From the NCBI GenBank assembly GCA_965218555.1, contig OZ244625.1, forward strand, positions 806,001-870,000: a DNA stretch of 64,000 nucleotides, written 5' to 3'. Positions 31,532 through 41,688 of this stretch are shown here, one piece after another. Source of the DNA: JAPPLB01 sp965218555. Lineage in GTDB: Bacteria; Acidobacteriota; Terriglobia; Bryobacterales; UBA6623. A model generated the notes under the pieces. The model saw nothing but the letters and a program-made list of their open reading frames with translations. It did not search any database and was not told the origin of the DNA. A program made the translations under genes and the position numbers. Numbering within the stretch: position 1 is the first letter of the stretch; each line of letters opens with the position of its first letter.

Positions 31532-32871
31532 CTATACGTGTTTAGCTGCGGCGAACAACCTCGGCCCGGACTCCCAACTGCCTCTCTTATCGCCATTCCC
31601 GGATACCGTCGGTTCGCGGGCAATGCGCTTGCGCCAGTTTGCGATAGTACGTCCATCGACGCGAAGCACTTGAGCGGCGGCTTGGTCAAGAATGGCCCGG
31701 TTTGGGCAGTCATGCATGTGCGGCCAAGGCCGTAGTGCTTCCGCACGAGTCACGTTGAAAGCGCCGGCGAGAGGCATGATGTTAACACGGTTCGGATCGG
31801 GTATTAGCAAGGATCGTAGGGAACCGAGGGCGAAACGCGTGTAGTCCAGTGCTTTGGCTCGGCAATGGAGCAAGGTTAGAACGCCGGGCGTGGAGTTCCA
31901 CCAAGCGCAGAGCGCATGCTCGAAGGCGAGATTCGGTGACTTTGGCCTCACGGGAATCCAGGAGGAACCTAGAAGGGGCTGTGAAGCATAACAGGCGGAC
32001 ACACGCACTGTGTCAGTCCTGAGCCGATTCACGACGAGCAGCCGGCTGGCTTTCCCTTGGAGATATTTTGCGTAATCATCACGATCGGGTTTGGAAGCGC
32101 CGAACACGTCAGCTTCAGCGTTCATCGTGGTTTGGATTTCAGTGGGGTGATCCCAAAGAATAGGAGTGGTCCAAGGCGCGTCGGCCGGGGGATTACGTAG
32201 GAAAGCGTCTCGGATTCGTTGTCCGCCTGGTTCGATGTGACAGAGTTCTCCGGCTGGAGCAAGAACTGTACCGGCTAGCGCCGCGAGATCGTGGAGTGCG
32301 TTGGCAAGAGCGCCATCGTAGAACAGCGCTGCGCTCCAGTCCCCCTCGCGCACACGGGGCCAAGGCCAGGAGTGCTCCGTCCCCCACGAACCGAGCGGTT
32401 GGTGGCGATTGATCAGATCCGAAAGCAAGATTGCTTCGTGGGTATCCTGCGGCATGCGCGCGAGCGAAACAAAGCGCGTGGCGGTGCGTTCGTCACCCGG
32501 ACGACGAGCGACGACCAGTGATTCGTGGATGTCTGTGTTCTCCGAGAAGTTTATCCGCTTCGGATCGTGGCTGGTCACGATGGTTTCGATCTGGAAGCGC
32601 TCCGCGAGAAATTTTCTTTCGGGGATGCCCGAGGCACTCGTCAGCGCTGTCGTGGGGACAACCGATGCAAATGACGCCGAGGCGTTCTTAAGGAGTACAT
32701 CTGCCAGCGGCGCAAAGAAGGTTCTCACGCTGGTCTGGTCGATGGCGCGGAATGCAGGAGGGTCGCGTTTCTCAAGAAACTTGGCGATTTCGATTTCACG
32801 TTCTTGCAGAGGACGGCGATACGACGGCTTGTACTGGCGGTTGCGGATATCGTTCCGGGTGAACGGCGGGT
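31532..32871 (-). pseudogene. Type IIG-like R-M / N6-adenine methylase, C-terminal half (split by IS21)
   Basis: Continues the gene whose N-terminal half is at 35441-36887. It opens with PPFTRNDIRNRQYKP, the second half of the NPPF methyltransferase motif IV, followed by about 440 residues of methylase and probable target-recognition sequence (ETIVTSHDPKRINFSENTDI). The IS21 copy between the halves leaves a 6-bp duplication (32866-32871 and 35441-35446). Removing the IS and one repeat rejoins the frame perfectly. As it stands neither half can methylate DNA. Confidence 0.85.
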
Positions 32872-32997
32872 TGTAAGCGCCGGAGCGAAAATAGACCACA
32901 GGGCGGCCGTTTGAGGCCGCTGGTGGCGGAGCAAAACTAGACCGCCCGCCAGCATTTCATAAAACATTTTTAGGGTGTTTTGTGTGATGCAGGAGGG

Positions 32998-34497
32998 ATG
33001 TACTCTGTGGAGCTGTACGCACGCGTTCGCCGAGCGGTCTTTGTCGAAGGGGTCAGCGAGAGAGAAGCGGCGCAGCGCTTCGGGCTGGCGCGCGAGACCG
33101 TGCGCAAGATGCTGCGCTACGCCGCGCCGCCGGGCTATCGGCGGCAGAAGCCGATTCGACGCCCGAAGCTCGACGCCTACACGCCGATCATCGACCAGAT
33201 CCTGGAGACGGACCTAGCGCTGCCGAAGAAGCAACGGCACACGGCGAAACGTATCTTCGAACGACTCCGAGACGAGCACGACTTCGCGGGCGGCTACACC
33301 ATCATCAAAGACTACGTGCGGCTGAAGCGGACCTCGCAGCGCGAGATGTTCGTGCCGCTGACGCATCCGCCGGGGCACGCCCAGGCGGACTTCGGCGAGG
33401 CGCAAGTGGAGATCGGCGGGGTGCTGGCGAAGGCGCACTACTTCGTCATCGATCTACCCCACAGCGACGAGAGTTACGTGCGGGCATTTCCGGCCGAGAC
33501 GACGGAAGCTTTCTTGGAGGGGCACGTCGAGGCGTTTCGCTACTGGGGTGGCGTGCCGCGACGGATTCTCTACGACAACACAACGCTGGCGGTGGCGCGG
33601 ATCCTGGGCGACGGGACGCGGCAGAAGACGCAGGCGTTCTCGGAGCTGCAGTCGCACTACTTGTTCGCAGAGCGTTTTGGGAGGCCGGGCAAGGGAAACG
33701 ACAAGGGGAAGGTCGAGAACCTTGTGAAGGTCGCCCGACGGAGCTTCTTCGTACCGCGGCCCCGGTTCCCCAGTTGGGCAGCGTTGAACGTATGGCTGGA
33801 AGAGCAGTGCCGCAAGAGGCGAGAGCGCCGGCAACGCGGGCATCGAGAGAAGATCGGAGAGCGCTTCGAGCGTGATCGACAAGCGCTGTTAGCGCTGCCG
33901 GCAGCGGCGTATGAGGCCTGCGAGACACGTCCTGGGAGAGTGACGTCGTTGTCGCTGGTGCGCTACCACACCAACGACTACTCGGTGCCGACCAAGTACG
34001 GACACCGCCAAGTGCTCATCAAGGGCTATGTGGACAAAGTCGTCATCTGCGCCGGCAGCGAGGAGATCGCACGGCATCGGCGCAGCTATGGGCGTGAGGG
34101 GCTGATCTTTCACCCGCTGCACTATCTGGCCCTACTGGAGCGCAAGACCGGAGCACTCGAGCAAGCAGCGCCGCTGGAAGGCTGGCAGTTGCCCGAGGAG
34201 TTTGCTGGACTGCGCCGGCTGCTCGAAGCGCGGCTCGGCAAGGCTGGAGCTCGAGAGTATGTCCAGGTACTGCGTCTGCTCGAGGACGTTCCGCTCGAAG
34301 AAGTCCGTGCTGCCGTAGGGGACGCCTTACGGCTCGGCGCGATCTCTTTCGATGCCGTCAAGCATCTCGTGCTGTGTCGCATCGAACAGCGCCCACCCCG
34401 GCTGGAACTTGAGAATTATCCCCATCTGCCCACGGCGCGGGTGGCGAGGACCGCAGCGGCGGACTATCTGGCGCTGGTGGACGCGGGAGCCGAGTGA
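32998..34497 (+). CDS. istA: IS21 transposase IstA (copy 1)
   Basis: About 499 residues. N-terminal HTH (SEREAAQRFGLARETVRKML), DDE core with HAQADFGEAQ, RILYDNTTLAV and NDKGKVENLV. I start at the ATG at 32998 (MYSVELYAR); the frame is open six codons further up. It overlaps istB. It differs from copy 2 at only a few residues (for example MYS/MYC and SVPTK/SVPTE). Confidence 0.9.
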   Translation: MYSVELYARVRRAVFVEGVSEREAAQRFGLARETVRKMLRYAAPPGYRRQKPIRRPKLDAYTPIIDQILETDLALPKKQRHTAKRIFERLRDEHDFAGGYTIIKDYVRLKRTSQREMFVPLTHPPGHAQADFGEAQVEIGGVLAKAHYFVIDLPHSDESYVRAFPAETTEAFLEGHVEAFRYWGGVPRRILYDNTTLAVARILGDGTRQKTQAFSELQSHYLFAERFGRPGKGNDKGKVENLVKVARRSFFVPRPRFPSWAALNVWLEEQCRKRRERRQRGHREKIGERFERDRQALLALPAAAYEACETRPGRVTSLSLVRYHTNDYSVPTKYGHRQVLIKGYVDKVVICAGSEEIARHRRSYGREGLIFHPLHYLALLERKTGALEQAAPLEGWQLPEEFAGLRRLLEARLGKAGAREYVQVLRLLEDVPLEEVRAAVGDALRLGAISFDAVKHLVLCRIEQRPPRLELENYPHLPTARVARTAAADYLALVDAGAE

Positions 34498-35261
34498 TGG
34501 CCAAGCCGAAAGTGCTGCTGGAAGCGCAGCTGAAGGCGCTGCGGCTGCCGACCTTCCTGCGCGAGTACGACAAAGTGGCGCGGCAATGCGCGGCCGAAGG
34601 TCTGGACTGTCCGCGCTATCTGCTGCGGCTCAGTGAGCTGGAGCTGCTCGATCGCGAACAGCGCGCCACCGAGCGCCGCATCAAGACCGCCAAGTTCCCG
34701 GTGCTCAAGAGCCTGGAGACCTTCGAGTTCCGCTCGATTCCGTCGCTGAACAAGAGCTTGGTCCTGGAGCTGGCGCGCTCGGAGTATCTGGATCGCAGAG
34801 AGAACGTGCTGGCGCTGGGCAACTCCGGTACGGGCAAGACGCACCTTGCCCTGGCGTTGGGGCTGGCCGCTTGTCAGAAAGGCTATCGGGTCCGCTTTGC
34901 CACCGCCGCGGCGCTGGTCCACGAGTTGCTCGAGGCGCGTGACGACAAACGTCTCCTGCGCTTGCAAAAACAGCTGGCCAAGCAAGACCTGCTGATCGTC
35001 GACGAGCTGGGCTACGTCCCCTTGTCGAAGACGGGCTCGGAGTTACTGTTCGAGATCTTCAGCCAGCGCTACGAGCGGGCCTCGACGCTGGTCACCTCGA
35101 ACCTGCCCTTCAACGAGTGGACGGAGATCTTCGGCTCCGAGCGGCTGACCGGCGCTTTGCTGGATCGTCTCACCCACCACGTCCATATCTTGGAGATGAA
35201 CGGCGAGAGCTACCGTCTCCAGCAGAGTAAGCGTTCCCGGAAGCGTTCTTCCTCCCCCTGA
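34494..35261 (+). CDS. istB: IS21 helper ATPase IstB (copy 1)
   Basis: 255 residues, AAA+ ATPase that activates IstA and chooses targets. Walker A GNSGTGKTHLA, Walker B LLIVDELGYVP. The start (GTG 34494 or ATG 34497) overlaps the istA stop, as usual for the family. Confidence 0.92.
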   Translation: MMAKPKVLLEAQLKALRLPTFLREYDKVARQCAAEGLDCPRYLLRLSELELLDREQRATERRIKTAKFPVLKSLETFEFRSIPSLNKSLVLELARSEYLDRRENVLALGNSGTGKTHLALALGLAACQKGYRVRFATAAALVHELLEARDDKRLLRLQKQLAKQDLLIVDELGYVPLSKTGSELLFEIFSQRYERASTLVTSNLPFNEWTEIFGSERLTGALLDRLTHHVHILEMNGESYRLQQSKRSRKRSSSP

Positions 35262-35440
35262 TCCCCCCGCCCAGCCGCCGGCTGTTTCGAGGGGCTTCCA
35301 CTACGTCCGGGGCCGCCTTAACAGGCGTCCCCCGACTTCGCTCCAGCCCCCAAAACAGCCGCTTTCAGAAACGAGTCCTATCCCCGAGATGGTCTACTTT
35401 TACTCCGCCCCAGTGGCCTAATTTTGCTCCGCCCTTGACA

Positions 35441-36887
35441 GCGGGTTCATGATGACGAGGTCGAACAGCCCCGTGAGCGACTCGACGGGCGCGGTCCCAG
35501 GTTCCGCCCGTTCCGCATCGAGATCGCCCGTCGTGGGAAGAGGCACGATGAAACTCGCCAAGTCTCTCTTGTCTTTCGCCGTGGCTAGAAATTCCAGAGA
35601 CCCGGCCTTAGCCCCGCCATTGGGTTGCGGCCCATGCTGCATGGTGAACAGGTTCATGCGGCTGTAGTCAATTCGGGGATTCCCTAGCGTCAGATTGCAG
35701 GCGGCAAGTTGAATCCCGTGGCGGTTGATATCAAGACCATACAGCACATCCTCGACGAGGGAGAGATGCAATGGGTCGGAATCGGCCGCCGCTCCAGCTG
35801 AGTGTTCGTGGCGGTCTCGAATGGCGTGCATTGCGGCCATCAACAGTGTGCCCGTGCCGCAGGCGGGATCGATGATCTTGAGTTTCGCGAGGTCGTTCGA
35901 GTTGGACCAGTCCGCCATGTCCTCGGTCAGTGCCAGCCTTGCGAGCATCATGGCGGAAACGTTGTTCGTGTAGAAGGAGCCATCGTACCTCGCCGAAGCG
36001 AGAAGCCTGTGATAAAGAGGTCCCGCATGGTCAAAGCGCAGCGAAGCCAGCTCGTCGGCAACGGCGATTGCAGTATGCGCGATCCAGCGCATGGGCTCTC
36101 TCGCATTCGCATCGTCGAGAGCGTTCAAAGCGGCGAGCGCCGGTGCGAAGACCGGATGATAGTCGATAGAGAGAATCGCTTGCCAAGCATCGCGGATGAT
36201 GGACGGAGTCTTGTCGAGTTCACTCAGGGCATTCTTGAGCTGGGCAACGCCAGCCAGTGATGGCACGAGACGGAGCCTGTGGTGGAGTAGTGCCGCATTG
36301 GCGAGCATCAGCGCCGCTACGAGTGAGGCAGCTCTATAAGTCTTGCTTGTCTTGGGTAGAGCCAGCGCGTTTGCCAGGTCAGGGGCGCAATCATGGTCGA
36401 GGAGCATGTCCGCCACTTTGCGTACGGTGTATTCAATGGCGTCGGCAATACGCTGGCGGGACAGATCGGCGTTTCGAAGACTGTCAGCGAGATCGGCGAC
36501 CGAGCCTTCGCGCCATGTCGGCTTTCCCCCCAATTGTTGAACGGGCGCGAAAGCGATTGTGGACTCAGCGAGGGCGTTCTGGGTGGCTTGGGCGGAAACA
36601 GCCCCATCCCGCAGGTGAGTTGGATAGCAGAGACCGAAAGCAAGCGCGCGCGGCTCGGTGGTGAGCCGGGACCGGGCCTGCTGGGCAGCCTCCCGCCGTT
36701 TGGAATCTGTGTTTCCAATCTTGGCTTCTATGAGGATGGGAATAGGTGCTACAGCGGTTTCATGCACGACCGTGATGTCGATCGCCTCGGTAGAGGACCG
36801 CTTTTCGGCGGTTGCGTTTATGTTTTCATATCTGTCGAGCAGGAGTGCGAGATACGTGTTGAGGGTCTCTTCACGAAGGTGTTCCAT
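35441..36887 (-). pseudogene. Type IIG-like R-M / N6-adenine methylase, N-terminal half
   Basis: About 482 residues. The N-terminus has a PD-(D/E)xK-like nuclease pattern (AIDITVVHE, then IPILIEAKIGN), a helical linker, and the SAM-binding motif I IIDPACGTGTLLMAA. It ends at VIMNP, cut by IS21 copy 1 inside NPPF. The fused gene would be about 925 residues, the size of type IIG restriction-modification enzymes; a methylase from another phage-defence system is an alternative. Confidence 0.85.
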
Positions 36888-37504
36888 CGGGCGTCTTTTG
36901 GATACTGTCGGAGCGGTAAGCGGGGTACTCAGGGTGTGCTGATTTGTTGGGAACGCCGTAGTAGATGGCGAACGTTGCAGGTCTCGTACAGGTTGGTTGC
37001 CAAGAGTTCATTTGCCGTCCACCAAGCGGAGCACGATACCGTCTCTTCTGACGGCTGCGATATGCCGATTCAATACATACATCATAGTAGGCTGTTGCGG
37101 AAAGGATGCTCATTGCAATGTTGCAGTGAGCGGTCGACCAGCGGTCCCCAGGCCTTCGATTTCGCAAGCATAAGTAGTTGCAATGACAGAATCGGCTTTC
37201 TGATTGATTTGAAGGGTCATTGCGACATGCGCCGTGGCTACGCCCGAGTGTTCATCAAGACTTGATTGATCCCGCACGTCAACGTTTGACTCACATGCCA
37301 GTACGACAAGAACGGACCCAGTACCAGGAATTTGACTGGGGATGCTAACTGCTACCTCGCGCGGATCCGGCCACTTCGGGCGTCGGCGACATACAGAAGT
37401 TTGGCGCGGTTTGACCACTTCGGCAGATTCTCTCTCCAGAGCAAATTCACCTCGTCGAGGCCGCGGCAGTCCGGATCCCGGAAAAACTTGCGCTCTGAGG
37501 CCGC
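36888..37504. other. Intergenic or decayed region, no supported gene
   Basis: Short frames on the minus strand look like out-of-frame continuations of the truncated gene at 37505, but no single frame is convincing. Probably decayed coding sequence. Confidence 0.35.
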
Positions 37505-37816
37505 CTATGGTGTTCCTGGCGCAGCTCCAGACCTTCGGCACCCCAGTAATGGGAAAAAGTGCGTGGTGGTGGGCTGGCCTTCCAGGAAGTAAGCCACATC
37601 CCTTACGAAGGTCTCCATCGACATCTCGCCATAGCCAGTAATCCAGCACTTCGTATTGCCCTTGGGATCGACCAAAACTTCCAGGTCGAACAAGTCATCT
37701 TGGTTGTAGCGAGGGGGCTCGCTCTCGCGTACTCTCATCTGTAGGCGGGCTCTGATTCTGTTCTTCTTGTCGATGAAGAACTGAACCCCCTTGTCAAAAT
37801 CGAAAGGGCTGCTAGC
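37505..37816 (-). pseudogene. Gene fragment truncated by IS481
   Basis: The frame is open from the IS481 border and reads FDFDKGVQFFIDKKNRIRAR, then LEVLVDPKGNTKCWITGYGE and METFVRDVAYFLEGQPTTTH before breaking up. The 5' part is missing at the IS edge. The 3' end is also unclear, so this is a two-sided remnant. Family not recognised. Confidence 0.55.
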
Positions 37817-38847
37817 TGTGATCTTTCAATAGGTTGTTCACTCGGTCCCAACCGAGGAAACTGAGGGTACCAAGCACAAAGTTTCCCGGAAGGAGGACCA
37901 AGTGAACATCCATCAGAATGCCAAGTTGACGCCGCAGAGTCGAGCCGCTGTCGTCCGGCGGATTCTCGACCAGGGCCAGACCCCGAAGGCGGTGGCCAGC
38001 GCCTTCGGGGTCTGCGCACGCACGGTGCGCAAGTGGGTGGCCCGCTATCGGGCTGAGGGCGCGGACGGATTGCTCGACCGCAGTTCGCGTCCGCACCGCT
38101 CGCCCCGCAGCATACCTGCCACTCTCATCAGCCGCATCACCGCCTTGCGCCGGCTGCGCTGGACTGGCGCCCAGATCGCCGCCACTGTCGGGGTGGCGCC
38201 CGCTACCGTCAGTCGAGTCCTCCGCCGCCAGGGGCTTGCTCGCCTTAGTGCCCTCGACCCGCCGCCGCCCGTCCGGCGTTACGAACACCCGCACCCGGGC
38301 GACCTGCTGCACCTTGATATCAAGAAACTCGGCCGCTTTCGCCGCGCCGGTCACCGCGTCACCGGGGACCGCCGCCACTCCAGCCCCGGCGCCGGCTGGG
38401 AATACCTTCATGTCTGCGTCGACGACCACTCCCGCCTCGCCTTCTCCCAGCTCTATCCCGACCAGACCGCCGCCACTGCCGCGGCCTTCCTCACCGCCGC
38501 CCTCGACTACTACCACCGCCTCGGCATCCGCGTCCGCCGCGTGCTCACTGACAACGGCGGGTGTTACCGTTCCAGGGCCTTCCATGCACGCTGTGCCCAA
38601 CGCGGCCTACGCCATCGCTTCACCCGGCCCTTCACCCCTCCTACCAACGGCAAAGCCGAACGCTTCATCCAGACCGCGCTACGTGAGTGGGCCTACGCCC
38701 ACACCTATCACACCTCCACCCAGCGTGCCCAACACCTCAGACACTGGCTCCACCGCTACAATTGGCACCGCCCACACGCTAGTCTTAAAGCCAACCCGCC
38801 CATCAGTCGAATCGGTCTGACCGGGGACAACCTGTTGAGGTTCCACA
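37817..38847 (+). mobile_element. IS481-family element
   Basis: About 1031 bp with imperfect inverted ends: TGTGATCTTTCAATAGGTTG on the left against the reverse complement of the right end, TGTGGAACCTCAACAGGTTG. No obvious target duplication. A degraded relative of its right end occurs at 44000-44074. Confidence 0.8.
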
Positions 38848-38855
38848 CAATATAG
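37902..38855 (+). CDS. IS481 transposase
   Basis: 317 residues with N-terminal HTH (RAAVVRRILDQGQTPKAVAS; SAFGVCARTVRKWVARYRAE) and an rve-type catalytic core: LHLDIKKLGRF, VCVDDHSRLAF, RVLTDNGGCYRS, and a glutamate in NGKAERFIQTALREW. GTG start with AGGAGG seven bases upstream. The frame reads slightly past the IS right end. Confidence 0.9.
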   Translation: MNIHQNAKLTPQSRAAVVRRILDQGQTPKAVASAFGVCARTVRKWVARYRAEGADGLLDRSSRPHRSPRSIPATLISRITALRRLRWTGAQIAATVGVAPATVSRVLRRQGLARLSALDPPPPVRRYEHPHPGDLLHLDIKKLGRFRRAGHRVTGDRRHSSPGAGWEYLHVCVDDHSRLAFSQLYPDQTAATAAAFLTAALDYYHRLGIRVRRVLTDNGGCYRSRAFHARCAQRGLRHRFTRPFTPPTNGKAERFIQTALREWAYAHTYHTSTQRAQHLRHWLHRYNWHRPHASLKANPPISRIGLTGDNLLRFHTI

Positions 38856-38883
38856 TTGCCAACACATTGGTTGCCAACTATAT
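38850..38883. promoter_or_regulatory. Near-perfect palindrome before the ATPase fragment
   Basis: ATATAGTTGCCAAC (38850-38863) and GTTGCCAACTATAT (38870-38883) pair at 13 of 14 positions; GTTGCCAAC is also a direct repeat. It sits between the IS481 end and the ATG at 38897, so it may be an operator for that gene. Confidence 0.55.
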
Positions 38884-38896
38884 CGTTGGAGGGGCT

Positions 38897-39245
38897 ATGG
38901 CGATGCTGAAAAAAACAGTGGGAAACTGGGTCGATGGAGAGCGATTCTTCGACCGCGAGGCCGATATTACTGTGCTGCAAGACCACGTTCACGATGGTAC
39001 CCACACCCTGCTCTCCGCGCAGCGGAGGATGGGCAAGACGAGCCTCGTCCGAGAGCTGCTGCGTCGCTTGGACGGGACCGACGGGTTCACGGGGATCTTT
39101 GTCGACCTCGAAGACGCCAAGGACCCGGCCGATGCTATCGTCGCGATCGGCCTGCAGTCGAAATCCCTGCAGCCAGTATGGCAACGCGTCAAGGATGGGG
39201 TCGCCAAGTCTCTTCAGTGCGTCGAGGATGTGCAAGTCTCCGAAC
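38897..39245 (+). pseudogene. AAA/STAND-like ATPase, N-terminal fragment
   Basis: 116 residues up to the IS21 border: VDGERFFDREADITVL, then Walker A AQRRMGKTSL and GIFVDLEDAKDP. This is the N-terminus of an ATPase of the archaeal-ATPase/STAND kind. IS21 copy 2 removes everything after ISSE-like VEDVQVSE. The ATG at 38897 has GGAGGGG in front, so the remnant could still be translated. Confidence 0.7.
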
Positions 39246-39424
39246 TGTCAAGGGCGGAGCAAAATTAGGCCACTGGGGCGGAGTAAAAGTAGACCATCTC
39301 GGGGATAGGACTCGTTTCTGAAAGCGGCTGTTTTGGGGGCTGGAGCGAAGTCGGGGGACGCCTGTTAAGGCGGCCCCGGACGTAGTGGAAGCCCCTCGAA
39401 ACAGCCGGCGGCTGGGCGGGGGGA

Positions 39425-40192
39425 TCAGGGGGAGGAAGAACGCTTCCGGGAACGCTTACTCTGCTGGAGACGGTAGCTCTCGCCGTTCATCTCCAAGATA
39501 TGGACGTGGTGGGTGAGACGATCCAGCAAAGCGCCGGTCAGCCGCTCGGAGCCGAAGATCTCCGTCCACTCGTTGAAGGGTAGGTTCGAGGTGACCAGCG
39601 TCGAGGCCCGCTCGTAGCGCTGGCTGAAGATCTCGAACAGTAACTCCGAGCCCGTCTTCGACAAGGGGACGTAGCCCAGCTCGTCGACGATCAGCAGGTC
39701 TTGCTTGGCCAGCTGTTTTTGCAAGCGCAGGAGACGTTTGTCGTCACGCGCCTCGAGCAACTCGTGGACCAGCGCCGCGGCGGTGGCAAAGCGGACCCGA
39801 TAGCCTTTCTGACAAGCGGCCAGCCCCAACGCCAGGGCAAGGTGCGTCTTGCCCGTACCGGAGTTGCCCAGCGCCAGCACGTTCTCTCTGCGATCCAGAT
39901 ACTCCGAGCGCGCCAGCTCCAGGACCAAGCTCTTGTTCAGCGACGGAATCGAGCGGAACTCGAAGGTCTCCAGGCTCTTGAGCACCGGGAACTTGGCGGT
40001 CTTGATGCGGCGCTCGGTGGCGCGCTGTTCGCGATCGAGCAGCTCCAGCTCACTGAGCCGCAGCAGATAGCGCGGACAGTCCAGACCTTCGGCCGCGCAT
40101 TGCCGCGCCACTTTGTCGTACTCGCGCAGGAAGGTCGGCAGCCGCAGCGCCTTCAGCTGCGCTTCCAGCAGCACTTTCGGCTTGGCCGTCAC
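39425..40192 (-). CDS. istB: IS21 helper ATPase IstB (copy 2)
   Basis: 255 residues, same as copy 1 apart from its first residues (MTAKPKV against MMAKPKV). Walker A and B intact; appears functional. Confidence 0.92.
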   Translation of the reverse strand: MTAKPKVLLEAQLKALRLPTFLREYDKVARQCAAEGLDCPRYLLRLSELELLDREQRATERRIKTAKFPVLKSLETFEFRSIPSLNKSLVLELARSEYLDRRENVLALGNSGTGKTHLALALGLAACQKGYRVRFATAAALVHELLEARDDKRLLRLQKQLAKQDLLIVDELGYVPLSKTGSELLFEIFSQRYERASTLVTSNLPFNEWTEIFGSERLTGALLDRLTHHVHILEMNGESYRLQQSKRSRKRSSSP

Positions 40193-41688
40193 TCGGCTCC
40201 CGCGTCCACCAGCGCCAGATAGTCCGCCGCTGCGGTCCTCGCCACCCGCGCCGTGGGCAGATGGGGATAATTCTCAAGTTCCAGCCGGGGTGGGCGCTGT
40301 TCGATGCGACACAGCACGAGATGCTTGACGGCATCGAAAGAGATCGCGCCGAGCCGTAAGGCGTCCCCTACGGCAGCACGGACTTCTTCGAGCGGAACGT
40401 CCTCGAGCAGACGCAGTACCTGGACATACTCTCGAGCTCCAGCCTTGCCGAGCCGCGCTTCGAGCAGCCGGCGCAGTCCAGCAAACTCCTCGGGCAACTG
40501 CCAGCCTTCCAGCGGCGCTGCTTGCTCGAGTGCTCCGGTCTTGCGCTCCAGTAGGGCCAGATAGTGCAGCGGGTGAAAGATCAGCCCCTCACGCCCATAG
40601 CTGCGCCGATGCCGTGCGATCTCCTCGCTGCCTGCGCAGATGACGACTTTGTCCACATAGCCCTTGATGAGCACTTGGCGGTGTCCGTACTCGGTCGGCA
40701 CCGAGTAGTCGTTGGTGTGGTAGCGCACCAGCGACAACGACGTCACTCTCCCAGGACGTGTCTCGCAGGCCTCATACGCCGCTGCCGGCAGCGCTAACAG
40801 CGCTTGTCGATCACGCTCGAAGCGCTCTCCGATCGTCTCTCGATGCCCGCGTTGCCGGCGCTCTCGCCTCTTGCGGCACTGCTCTTCCAGCCATACGTTC
40901 AACGCTGCCCAACTGGGGAACCGGGGCCGCGGTACGAAGAAGCTCCGTCGGGCGACCTTCACAAGGTTCTCGACCTTCCCCTTGTCGTTTCCCTTGCCCG
41001 GCCTCCCAAAACGCTCTGCGAACAAGTAGTGCGACTGCAGCTCCGAGAACGCCTGCGTCTTCTGCCGCGTCCCGTCGCCTAGGATCCGCGCCACCGCCAG
41101 CGTTGTGTTGTCGTAGAGAATCCGTCGCGGCACGCCACCCCAGTAGCGAAACGCCTCGACGTGCCCCTCCAAGAAAGCTTCCGTCGTCTCGGCCGGAAAT
41201 GCCCGCACGTAACTCTCGTCGCTGTGGGGTAGATCGATGACGAAGTAGTGCGCCTTCGCCAGCACCCCGCCGATCTCCACTTGCGCCTCGCCGAAGTCCG
41301 CCTGGGCGTGCCCCGGCGGATGCGTCAGCGGCACGAACATCTCGCGCTGCGAGGTCCGCTTCAGCCGCACGTAGTCTTTGATGATGGTGTAGCCGCCCGC
41401 GAAGTCGTGCTCGTCTCGGAGTCGTTCGAAGATACGTTTCGCCGTGTGCCGTTGCTTCTTCGGCAGCGCTAGGTCCGCCTCCAGGATCTGGTCGATGATC
41501 GGCGTGTAGGCGTCGAGCTTCGGGCGTCGAATCGGCTTCTGCCGCCGATAGCCCGGCGGCGCGGCGTAGCGCAGCATCTTGCGCACGGTCTCGCGCGCCA
41601 GCCCGAAGCGCTGCGCCGCTTCTCTCTCGCTGACCCCTTCGACAAAGACCGCTCGGCGAACGCGTGCGTACAGCTCCACACAGTACAT
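40189..41688 (-). CDS. istA: IS21 transposase IstA (copy 2)
   Basis: About 499 residues; HTH and DDE residues as in copy 1. I see only a handful of differences from copy 1 (MYC for MYS, LEADLA for LETDLA, HRETIG for HREKIG, PTEYG for PTKYG), so the two copies diverged recently. Confidence 0.92.
   Translation of the reverse strand: MYCVELYARVRRAVFVEGVSEREAAQRFGLARETVRKMLRYAAPPGYRRQKPIRRPKLDAYTPIIDQILEADLALPKKQRHTAKRIFERLRDEHDFAGGYTIIKDYVRLKRTSQREMFVPLTHPPGHAQADFGEAQVEIGGVLAKAHYFVIDLPHSDESYVRAFPAETTEAFLEGHVEAFRYWGGVPRRILYDNTTLAVARILGDGTRQKTQAFSELQSHYLFAERFGRPGKGNDKGKVENLVKVARRSFFVPRPRFPSWAALNVWLEEQCRKRRERRQRGHRETIGERFERDRQALLALPAAAYEACETRPGRVTSLSLVRYHTNDYSVPTEYGHRQVLIKGYVDKVVICAGSEEIARHRRSYGREGLIFHPLHYLALLERKTGALEQAAPLEGWQLPEEFAGLRRLLEARLGKAGAREYVQVLRLLEDVPLEEVRAAVGDALRLGAISFDAVKHLVLCRIEQRPPRLELENYPHLPTARVARTAAADYLALVDAGAE

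Larger units (their letters stand above)
32872..35440 (+). mobile_element. IS21-family element, copy 1
   Basis: 2569 bp, ends TGTAAGCGCC and CCTTGACA (both TGT inward), multiple terminal repeats of a GGAGCAAAA-TAGACC type, genes istA and istB. It is flanked by the direct repeat GCGGGT (plus strand) from insertion into the methylase gene. Copy 2 at 39246-41814 has the same length and nearly the same sequence in inverse orientation. Confidence 0.92.
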
